Positions 31,779-37,434 of a DNA stretch of 37,434 bases are shown here, piece by piece. Source of the DNA: Clostridia bacterium. GTDB taxonomy: Bacteria > Bacillota > Clostridia > Christensenellales > Borkfalkiaceae. Each line of letters opens with the position of its first letter. Position 1 is the stretch's first letter. The position numbers and the translations under genes were made by a program. The stretch spans positions 1 to 37,434 of the forward strand of contig JAFTPQ010000050.1 in NCBI GenBank assembly GCA_017463205.1. Reading direction: 5' to 3'. Below the pieces are notes generated by a model that saw only the letters and a program-made list of their open reading frames with translations, was not told the origin of the DNA and searched no databases.

Positions 31779-32369
31779 ATGGAAAAGAACGTTTTGATCC
31801 CCTACGTTGTTGAACGCACGTCTTCGGGCGAACGCACTTACGATCTTTATTCCCGTTTGTTAGACGATCGGATCATCTTTTTAAGCGGTGAGATCAACGA
31901 TGCGGTGGCGAATACGGTGGTGGCGCAATTGATCTATTTGGAAGGGAAAGATCCTACGAAAGATATCAGTTTGTATATCAATTCTCCCGGCGGTTCGGTG
32001 TCGGCGGGGATGGCGATTTACGACACGATGAATTATATCAAATGCGACGTTTCGACGATTTGTATCGGTTTGGCGGCGTCGATGGGTGCGTTTTTGCTTT
32101 CCAGCGGTGCGCGCGGCAAGCGTTTTGCGTTGCCCAATTCGGAAATTATGATCCACCAGCCTCTTGGCGGCGCGCAAGGTCAGGCAAGCGATATTAAGAT
32201 ACAAGCGGAGCATATTCTTCGTACGAAAGCGAAGTTGAACCGTATTTTATCCGAAAACACGGGCAAAGACCTTTCAACGATCGAACGCGACACGGACAGA
32301 GATAATTATATGTCCGCAGACGAAGCGCGTAATTACGGTTTGATCGATAAGGTGTTTGTAAGAAGATAA
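31779..32369 (+). CDS. clpP: ATP-dependent Clp protease proteolytic subunit
   Basis: 196 residues, full length. The N-terminal [20 protein letters not shown] is typical. The catalytic serine lies in [14 protein letters not shown] (about residue 98) and the histidine in [14 protein letters not shown] (about 123). The aspartate is expected in the [15 protein letters not shown] region. [18 protein letters not shown] is the oxyanion-side signature. ClpP forms a 14-subunit barrel that degrades substrates unfolded by ClpX. GGAAGG precedes the ATG. It lies 86 nt after tig and before clpX; a terminator separates clpP from clpX, so clpX may have its own expression. Confidence 0.97.
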   Translation: MEKNVLIPYVVERTSSGERTYDLYSRLLDDRIIFLSGEINDAVANTVVAQLIYLEGKDPTKDISLYINSPGGSVSAGMAIYDTMNYIKCDVSTICIGLAASMGAFLLSSGARGKRFALPNSEIMIHQPLGGAQGQASDIKIQAEHILRTKAKLNRILSENTGKDLSTIERDTDRDNYMSADEARNYGLIDKVFVRR

Positions 32370-32401
32370 AACATAGTCGTTTAAGTGGTATAACGGTTGA
32401 A

Positions 32402-32440
32402 AATGCGCGCAGATCCCCTTTCGGGTTTGCGCGTTTTGTT
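32402..32440 (+). terminator. Terminator after clpP
   Basis: GCGCGCA pairs with TGCGCG around a loop that has its own CCC/GGG pairing, followed by TTTTGTT. Confidence 0.75.
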
Positions 32441-32470
32441 CCCTTTTTGTCGTTGAAAAAATTGAAAACG

Positions 32471-32528
32471 ACGGGGGCAGGTATGCGTTGAGTGATGTTT
32501 TTCACAAAAAAAGCAAGGCGCGCATACC
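32471..32528. repeat. Inverted pair of family 2 half-elements before clpX
   Basis: gggggcaggtatgcgttgag (32474-32493) faces cgcgcatacct (32519-32529), forming an AGGTATGCG/CGCATACCT stem upstream of clpX. The left half resembles both family 2 and family 3. A TATAAT at 32529-32534 abuts it, so it could affect clpX transcription. Confidence 0.6.
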
Positions 32529-32563
32529 TATAATTGATAAGAAAAATTTGGAGTTGAAAAAGC

Positions 32564-33808
32564 ATGGCGAATAAAAATCAACATTGTTCTTTTTGCGGAA
32601 AACCGAAAGAAGAAACGCGGCGTTTGATCACGGGGCCCGACGGGGCTTGTATTTGCGACGAATGTATCGAAATTTGCAAATCGATGGTGGACGAATGGGC
32701 GGACGATACTGAAGCGAAAGAAGAACTGCCGTTGAAAAAACCTGCCGAGATCAAGGCGGAACTCGATCAGTATATTGTCGGTCAGGATAAGGCGAAGCGC
32801 GTGTTATCGGTGGCGGTGTACAATCATTATAAGCGTATCAACGCAACGATGAAGACGTCGAAAAAAGACGACGACGGCATTGAAATAGAAAAGAGCAACG
32901 TTTTGTTGTTAGGGCCGACGGGCAGCGGTAAAACGTTGCTTGCACGGACGTTGGCGAAAATTTTGAACGTGCCGTTTGCAACGTCGGACGCAACGACGTT
33001 GACGGAAGCGGGTTACGTCGGCGAGGACGTGGAAAACATTTTGCTGAAATTGATCCAAAATGCCGATTATGACATCGAACGGGCGCAACGGGGTATTATT
33101 TATATCGACGAAATCGACAAGATCGCGCGGAAAAGCGAAAACGTTTCGATCACGCGCGACGTATCGGGTGAAGGTGTGCAACAGGCGTTGTTGAAGATCA
33201 TCGAAAGCACGACGGCGAACGTTCCTCCGCAGGGCGGAAGAAAACACCCCAATCAGGAATGTTTGCGTATCGATACGACTAATATCCTCTTTATTTGCGG
33301 CGGCGCGTTTGTGGGCTTGGATAAAATCGTATCCTCGCGGAAAGACGATACGACGCTTGGGTTCGGCGGTAAAGTTCGATTGGGCGCAAACGAGGCGGAT
33401 TATTCGGTGTTGGAAGACGTGAAACCGCAAGATTTGACAAAGTTCGGTTTGATTCCCGAATTTGTCGGGCGTATCCCTATCGTTGTCAACCTCGATCCGT
33501 TGGGGGAAGACGCGCTTGTTAAGATTTTAACAGAACCAAAAAACGCGATCATCAAGCAATATCAAAAATTGGTGGGCTTTGACGGTGTAAAACTGACGGT
33601 GGAAGACGACGCTGTACGCGAGATCGCGCAGACGGCGATCCGTTTGAAGACGGGCGCGAGGGGTTTGCGGACGATCATCGAAAGCGTGATGACGGAAGTG
33701 ATGTATAAGATCCCCTCAGAGGAAAACGTGGAAGAAGTGGTTGTGACGAAGGCTTGTTTGACGGACGGCGTTGCGCCCACCCTCGTTTATAAAAAAGCAG
33801 TAAGCTGA
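32564..33808 (+). CDS. clpX: ClpX, ATPase subunit of ClpXP
   Basis: 414 residues, full length. The N-terminal zinc-binding domain has [10 protein letters not shown] and [10 protein letters not shown], giving four Cys ligands. The AAA+ module has Walker A GPTGSGKT, Walker [12 protein letters not shown] and sensor-type regions. The IGF-like loop for ClpP binding is represented by [10 protein letters not shown] (LGF). [19 protein letters not shown] and [10 protein letters not shown] are characteristic ClpX stretches. It unfolds substrates and feeds them to ClpP. TTGGAG precedes the ATG. The gene follows tig-clpP, with a terminator and an inverted repeat pair in between. A strong terminator follows. 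Confidence 0.97.
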   Translation: MANKNQHCSFCGKPKEETRRLITGPDGACICDECIEICKSMVDEWADDTEAKEELPLKKPAEIKAELDQYIVGQDKAKRVLSVAVYNHYKRINATMKTSKKDDDGIEIEKSNVLLLGPTGSGKTLLARTLAKILNVPFATSDATTLTEAGYVGEDVENILLKLIQNADYDIERAQRGIIYIDEIDKIARKSENVSITRDVSGEGVQQALLKIIESTTANVPPQGGRKHPNQECLRIDTTNILFICGGAFVGLDKIVSSRKDDTTLGFGGKVRLGANEADYSVLEDVKPQDLTKFGLIPEFVGRIPIVVNLDPLGEDALVKILTEPKNAIIKQYQKLVGFDGVKLTVEDDAVREIAQTAIRLKTGARGLRTIIESVMTEVMYKIPSEENVEEVVVTKACLTDGVAPTLVYKKAVS

Positions 33809-33845
33809 AATGGATTTGATGCGTTTTAAAAGAAAGAATTTTTTC

Positions 33846-33876
33846 AATCCGACGTTGATGAGCGTCGGATTTTTTC
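33846..33876 (+). terminator. Terminator of clpX
   Basis: AATCCGACG (33846-33854) pairs perfectly with CGTCGGATT (33863-33871), followed by T5. Confidence 0.9.
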
Positions 33877-33910
33877 TATGATTTTAAGGCAAATATTTTG
33901 TGTAAATGTA

Positions 33911-33931
33911 ATTCATCACGTACATGGGTGC
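33911..33931 (-). repeat. Palindromic element (family 2), single copy
   Basis: attcatcacgtacatgggtg lies between clpX and pckG. It matches the third copy at 13679-13699 in having atgggtg. The rest of the gap 33809-34214 holds only the clpX terminator and the pckG promoter and leader. Confidence 0.65.
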
Positions 33932-34081
33932 TTGGTTTTTGAAAAAAGCGGGTTTTTATGAGTCGAAAACAAGTTTTTTGCTTGTCGGCAATTTTTACAT
34001 CGAATTTTTTCGTAATTTTATCATAAGAAAAGGCGGAAATAAGCATTTTTTAAAAATTGGGAAAAATTTTCATTAAAACTG

Positions 34082-34110
34082 TTTACAATCGACTTTTTTT
34101 ATGGTATAAT
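34082..34110 (+). promoter_or_regulatory. Promoter of pckG
   Basis: TTTACA (34082-34087), a 17-nt spacer and TATAAT (34105-34110). The leader is about 98 nt and ends in AAGGAGAT; no known riboswitch is recognised in it. Confidence 0.78.
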
Positions 34111-34214
34111 ATATTTGGTGGAGAGATGGCTCTTTGAAAAAAATGGAACGGAAAGCCGTTTGCGCCGCCAAACAGACAAGAAAAAAATATTTATCATAGA
34201 AGGAGATAAAAATT

Positions 34215-35993
34215 ATGACGAACAACAAGAAGGTACTTCAATTCGTTGCAGACGTACAAGCGTTTGCGCAACCCGACAAAGTGGTTTGGATTGACGGTAG
34301 CGATGCACAAAGAGACGCGTTGAGAGAAGAAGCTTGCGCAACGGGCGAGATCATTAAGCTCAACCAAGAAAAATTACCCGGCTGTTATTATCACAGAACG
34401 GCGGAAAACGACGTTGCGCGTGTAGAAGACAGAACGTTTATTTGCTGTGAAAACGAAGAAGACGCGCTCCCTCATTCCATCGTAAAATGGAAAGCTCCCA
34501 AAGACGCATATGCAATGGTAAACGAAATTGCGAAAGGCGCATATAAGGGCAGAACGATGTACGTTATCCCCTATTCGATGGGTGTTGTTGGTTCGCCTTT
34601 CTCCAAGATCGGTATTGAGATCACCGATTCGATCTACGTTGTTCTCAACATGATGATCATGACCAGAGTAGGCAAAATGTGCCTCGATCAGCTTGGTGCA
34701 GACGGCGATTTCGTAAAAGGCTTCCATGCAAAGTGTAACGTAGATCCCGAAAAGAGATATATTATGCACTTCCCCGAAGACAATACGATCATTTCCGTGA
34801 ACTCGGCTTACGGCGGAAACGTGTTGCTTGGTAAAAAGTGCTTTGCGCTTCGTATTGCGACCAACCTCGGTAAGAAAGAAGGCTGGATGGCAGAACACAT
34901 GCTTATCCTCGGCGTAAAACGTCCTCAAGATAAGGAAATGAAATACGTTGCGGCTGCGTTCCCTTCCGCTTGCGGTAAAACCAACCTTGCAATGTTGATC
35001 CCTCCCAAGCAATATCTTGACGCAGGTTATGAAGTACAGTGCGTCGGCGACGATATCGCATGGATCCGCGTAGGCGAAGACGGCAGATTGTGGGCTTGTA
35101 ACCCCGAAAACGGTTTCTTCGGCGTTGCGCCCGGTACGAACGAAAAGTCTAACCCCAACGCGTTGGCTTCGACCAAACAAGGTACGATCTTCACCAACGT
35201 TGCGTTGAACCCTGCCGACAACACCGTTTGGTGGGAAAAATTGACGAAGGAAGCTCCTGCAGAATTGATCGACTGGACGGGTAAGCCTTGGACGCCCGAT
35301 TGCGGACGTAATGCGGCGCATCCCAACTCCCGTTTCACCGCTCCTGCGGAAAACTGTCCTGGCATTTCGCCTGAATTTAATTCAAAAGCAGGCGTTCCCC
35401 TTTCGGCAATCATCTTTGGCGGCCGTCGTGCGACCACTACGCCGCTTGTATATCAATCGAGAGATTGGAACCACGGTACGTTTGTTGGTACGATCATGTC
35501 GTCGGAAACGACGGCTGCGGCAACGGGCGCAGTAGGCGTGCTTCGTCACGATCCTATGGCAATGAAGCCTTTCATGGGTTATTCGGTGGATAAATACTTC
35601 CAGCACTGGATTGATATGGGTGCGAAAGTTTCCGCTGAAAAGCAACCTAAGATCTTCAACGTAAACTGGTTCCGTCAAGACGAAAACGGCAACTTTATGT
35701 GGCCCGGTTTCGGCGACAATATGCGCGTATTGGATTGGATCCTTGACAGATGCGAAGGCGCTGTTGACGCACAAGAAACCGCAATCGGTTATCTTCCTTA
35801 TGCAAAAGATATCAACATCGAAAATTGCGATATCGACGCAGAAACGTTGGATAAATTGTTGGTTGTGGATAAAGCTCGTTGGGCGGCAGAAGCAGAAGAA
35901 ATCACGGCGTACTATGCAGAAAACTTTGGTGACAAGATGCCGAAGGAGATCATGGAAAACCTTGAAATCTTGAAAAAGAACTGCGCAAAATAA
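34215..35993 (+). CDS. pckG: Phosphoenolpyruvate carboxykinase (GTP)
   Basis: 592 residues, matching the GTP-dependent family (about 600) rather than the ATP type. The P-loop is AAFPSACGKTNLAML, with the Cys typical of GTP-type enzymes. MYVIPYSMGVVGSPFSKIGI and the metal or substrate residues in CVGDDIAWIRVGEDG are characteristic, as are FGGRRATTTPLVYQ and NWFRQDENGNFMWPGFGDNMRVLDW. The enzyme interconverts oxaloacetate plus GTP with PEP, CO2 and GDP in the cytoplasm, linking the citrate-cycle acids to glycolysis or gluconeogenesis. In anaerobes it often works toward oxaloacetate. Codon use is biased toward highly expressed genes (AAC, GAC, CTT and TTC are common), and the promoter and AAGGAG site are strong. 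Monocistronic. Confidence 0.96.
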   Translation: MTNNKKVLQFVADVQAFAQPDKVVWIDGSDAQRDALREEACATGEIIKLNQEKLPGCYYHRTAENDVARVEDRTFICCENEEDALPHSIVKWKAPKDAYAMVNEIAKGAYKGRTMYVIPYSMGVVGSPFSKIGIEITDSIYVVLNMMIMTRVGKMCLDQLGADGDFVKGFHAKCNVDPEKRYIMHFPEDNTIISVNSAYGGNVLLGKKCFALRIATNLGKKEGWMAEHMLILGVKRPQDKEMKYVAAAFPSACGKTNLAMLIPPKQYLDAGYEVQCVGDDIAWIRVGEDGRLWACNPENGFFGVAPGTNEKSNPNALASTKQGTIFTNVALNPADNTVWWEKLTKEAPAELIDWTGKPWTPDCGRNAAHPNSRFTAPAENCPGISPEFNSKAGVPLSAIIFGGRRATTTPLVYQSRDWNHGTFVGTIMSSETTAAATGAVGVLRHDPMAMKPFMGYSVDKYFQHWIDMGAKVSAEKQPKIFNVNWFRQDENGNFMWPGFGDNMRVLDWILDRCEGAVDAQETAIGYLPYAKDINIENCDIDAETLDKLLVVDKARWAAEAEEITAYYAENFGDKMPKEIMENLEILKKNCAK

Positions 35994-36023
35994 TTATTGA
36001 TCATTTGTGAAAACCTCCTTAAT

Positions 36024-36060
36024 AAAAATTCCCGTCACGTTTTGCGGCGGGAATTTTCTT
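36024..36060 (+). terminator. Terminator of pckG
   Basis: AAAATTCCCG pairs with CGGGAATTTT around a short loop that also contains a weak GTC/GGC pair, followed by CTTAT. Confidence 0.85.
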
Positions 36061-36168
36061 ATATTTAGGATGCGGTTTGCATTCGTATTCGTTCAAGAAA
36101 ATCGAAGCGATATTCAAATTTACAAAATCGGCAGATAAAGACTTTTCATTTGTCTTTGGTTGTTAAAT

Positions 36169-36234
36169 GCACATACCATGTATGCGTTGAGTTTGTTTAT
36201 TTTTAAAATAGACGTACCATGTACGCGATGAAAT
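36169..36234 (+). repeat. Palindromic element (family 2), two tandem copies
   Basis: gcacataccatgtatgcgtt (36169-36191) and gacgtaccatgtacgcgatg (36211-36234), cores 41 bp apart. They give the clearest form of the element. With the two terminators and the fur promoter they account for the gap 35994-36408. Confidence 0.85.
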
Positions 36235-36276
36235 AAGTGAGGGCAGGTGCTCGTTAAAAGAAAAAAACGGTTTTAA

Positions 36277-36316
36277 AAGGCAGGTTGGATAAAAAAATTC
36301 AACCTGTTTTAATTTT
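36277..36316 (+). terminator. Second terminator-like hairpin upstream of fur
   Basis: CAGGTTG (36281-36287) pairs with CAACCTG (36300-36306), extended by AAAA/TTTT on the flanks and followed by a T run. No gene ends just before it, so it may insulate the fur promoter. Confidence 0.6.
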
Positions 36317-36341
36317 CCAGCGAAAAATTTTGTAAAAACTC

Positions 36342-36370
36342 TTGACTGGGACTCAATCCTATGTTATAAT
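36342..36370 (+). promoter_or_regulatory. Promoter of the Fur-family gene with possible operator
   Basis: TTGACT (36342-36347), a 17-nt spacer and TATAAT (36365-36370). The TTATAATATAATTAG stretch covering the -10 partly resembles a PerR/Fur-type 7-1-7 box, which would allow autoregulation; the match is imperfect. Confidence 0.7.
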
Positions 36371-36408
36371 ATAATTAGTAATCAATCTCAATAAGAGGAG
36401 AAAATAGA

Positions 36409-36801
36409 GTGCAAGAACGGCAGACAAAGCAAAAGCAGATCATATACGAAGCGTTACAGACGTTGGATCATCCGACGGCGACGGAAGTTTACGGGTGGGT
36501 ACATAATGTTTGCCCGACGGTTTCTCGCGCGACGGTGTTTCGTGTTTTAGGAGGCTTTGCGGCGAGCGGCAGAGCGTTGGAATTGCGTGTTGCAGGCAAT
36601 GAAGTTCGGTACGATTACAATACGATGCCGCATTATCATGCGCATTGTAGAATGTGCGGGCGCTTGGCGGACGTGGGAGTGAAAGGTTTTTCGGAAGAAA
36701 CGTTTGCGGCGATGGCGGCTTGCGGATTTGAGGTGGAAGGATATTCGATTGAATTTTTCGGTTTATGCGCTGATTGCAAAAAGGAGATGGGACAGGCGTA
36801 A
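36409..36801 (+). CDS. Fur-family metalloregulator (PerR-like)
   Basis: 130 residues from GTG at 36409, with AAGAGGAG eight nt upstream. The N-terminal winged helix has QIIYEALQTLDHPTATEVYG and VSRATVFRVLGGFAASG, the DNA-recognition helix of Fur proteins (TVYRNL in the classic form, TVFRVL here). HYHAHCRMCGR and LCADCKKEM give the two CxxC pairs of the structural zinc site, and the HxH of HYHAHC belongs to the sensing-site region. It regulates iron, zinc or peroxide responses; the Asp of PerR's sensing site cannot be assigned safely, so the specificity is open. It is slightly short for the family. A tRNA gene follows on the same strand. Confidence 0.88.
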   Translation: MQERQTKQKQIIYEALQTLDHPTATEVYGWVHNVCPTVSRATVFRVLGGFAASGRALELRVAGNEVRYDYNTMPHYHAHCRMCGRLADVGVKGFSEETFAAMAACGFEVEGYSIEFFGLCADCKKEMGQA

Positions 36802-36883
36802 ATCGAGCGATTGGGCGAGTTGGCGCGCCGAAAAATATTTTACAAAAAAATGTAAGATATGGAAAAATAGCTTGAAAAAATCG

Positions 36884-36912
36884 TTGACATTTTACCGCAA
36901 AGAGGATATAAT
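36884..36912 (+). promoter_or_regulatory. Promoter of tRNA-Gly
   Basis: TTGACA (36884-36889), a 17-nt spacer and TATAAT (36907-36912), a full consensus promoter as expected for a stable RNA gene. Confidence 0.88.
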
Positions 36913-36956
36913 AGAAAGCGTTGAGATGGTGCAAGCTGTTTCGGCGCAACATATAT

Positions 36957-37031
36957 GCGGGTGTCGCCTAGCGGTATGGCGACAGCTTCCCAAGCTGTTC
37001 CCGGCCGGTTCGACTCCGGTCACCCGCTCCA
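36957..37031 (+). tRNA. tRNA-Gly (anticodon CCC)
   Basis: A full cloverleaf. The acceptor GCGGGTG (36957-36963) pairs with CACCCGC (37021-37027), and the D stem is GCC/GGC. The anticodon stem ACAGC/GCTGT carries the loop TTCCCAA, giving anticodon CCC (36989-36991). A 5-nt variable loop follows, then the T stem GCCGG/CCGGT with loop TTCGACT. The discriminator is T and CCA is encoded. It has its own consensus promoter and a terminator just after, so it is a single-gene unit. Its 3' end is a possible integration site, since the sequence to its right looks foreign. Confidence 0.96.
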
Positions 37032-37032
37032 A

Positions 37033-37068
37033 AAATCGACAAACTTCGCAAGGGGTTTGTCGATTTTA
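37033..37068 (+). terminator. Terminator of tRNA-Gly
   Basis: AAATCGACAAAC (37033-37044) pairs with GTTTGTCGATTT (37055-37066) around ttcgcaaggg. Confidence 0.88.
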
Positions 37069-37118
37069 CCTATCTATGCAAATTGCTTATATCACGCAAA
37101 AAAGATGGCAGTGGTCTA

Positions 37119-37146
37119 TTGACAAACAAAAAATATATGCTATAAT
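37119..37146 (+). promoter_or_regulatory. Promoter of the last, partial gene
   Basis: TTGACA (37119-37124), a 16-nt spacer and TATAAT (37141-37146). A small TTCGC/GCGAA hairpin lies in the leader. Confidence 0.75.
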
Positions 37147-37190
37147 ACGCTCACGTTCGCAAGCGAAACAAATAAAAAAGTGGGGGTATT

Positions 37191-37434
37191 ATGGGATTAC
37201 TAAACGAAATAGCGGAAAGGCTATTAAGAAACTTTTTATCATTAAAAGAAGACGATTGGATAGAGTGGATAGCTTGGCTAAACGATTGGCAGGACGATTG
37301 CGATAAATTTAACGGCTGTTATTTTATCGTAAAACAAATGCCGAAATATCCACAACATCCAAAATGTATGTGTAGGCTTAATAAAATTGCAAAGCCAATA
37401 CCGTATATTACGGCGCAGGCAACTTGTGATATCC
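37191..37434 (+). CDS. Partial gene of unknown function, foreign codon use
   Basis: The frame is open from the ATG at 37191 to the window end (81 codons seen). GGGGG lies about 5 nt before the ATG. The visible protein begins MGLLNEIAERLLRNFLSLKE and has a Trp-rich acidic stretch (DDWIEWIAWLNDWQDD). A Cys-rich part follows (HPKCMCRLNKIAKPIPY), with five Cys in 81 residues. HPKCMC is faintly like the HPxCRC end of phage head-morphogenesis proteins, but this is not enough for an assignment. Codons TTA, CTA, ATA and AGG are frequent, unlike the TTG, ATC and CGN-rich genes before it. Its position just after a tRNA gene suggests a mobile element begins here. Confidence 0.7.
   Translation, partial: MGLLNEIAERLLRNFLSLKEDDWIEWIAWLNDWQDDCDKFNGCYFIVKQMPKYPQHPKCMCRLNKIAKPIPYITAQATCDI

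Overview
The window looks like chromosome from an anaerobic, low-to-mid GC, clostridia-like Firmicute, probably an uncultured gut lineage. The support is Firmicute-type gene order (rpmH-rnpA-yidD-yidC-jag; holB-ricT; lon-engB; tig-clpP-clpX; rplU-rpmA), a sporulation-associated yyaC, RicT, RqcH-type NFACT protein, purine-rich Shine-Dalgarno sites, and near-consensus TTGACA/TATAAT promoters. No species is claimed.

The replication origin lies inside the window, near 9100-9381. It has four perfect DnaA boxes, several near-boxes, and an in-phase TAG-triplet track next to a box that resembles the Bacillus unwinding element. Most genes to the left (queT, yyaC, jag, yidC, yidD, rnpA, rpmH, dnaN, a YpsA-like SLOG gene) are on the minus strand; cvpA is the exception. 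Most genes to the right are on the plus strand. dnaA is absent, and dnaN lies on the same strand as rpmH, so the usual rpmH/dnaA/dnaN origin layout is rearranged.

To the right of oriC come rsmG, a membrane-anchored XRE regulator, an unknown beta-propeller/TM protein, ricT and holB, a RlmI-type methyltransferase, and a Wzz/BY-kinase pair (chain-length control of surface polysaccharide). Next are lon-engB, a second XRE regulator, a helical-bundle protein, rplU-rpmA, an EamA transporter, rqcH/NFACT, and tig-clpP with clpX. The window ends with GTP-type PEP carboxykinase, a Fur-family regulator, tRNA-Gly(CCC) and the start of an AT-rich gene of foreign appearance.

The most striking content is repetitive. 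(1) Seven large intergenic cassettes (about 290-550 bp) are built from the same ordered series of short hairpins, whose stems differ between copies by paired, compensatory changes. They look like an undescribed structured RNA or ssDNA element. (2) A short palindromic element (core CATACCATGTATG followed by CGTTGA) occurs between genes, often in tandem about every 40 bp, and also in frame inside the N-termini of the EamA transporter (three copies, exactly 42 bp apart) and EngB. This is comparable in principle to Rickettsia palindromic elements. (3) A roughly 20-31 bp GC-rich element recurs inside yyaC, xre1 and the NFACT gene in different reading frames.

Other points of note are a probable preQ1-I riboswitch in front of queT, an in-frame TAG in trigger factor, apparently leaderless transcripts for three genes, an L27 with a shortened extension and no prp gene beside it, and a YidC with a large extracytoplasmic insertion.
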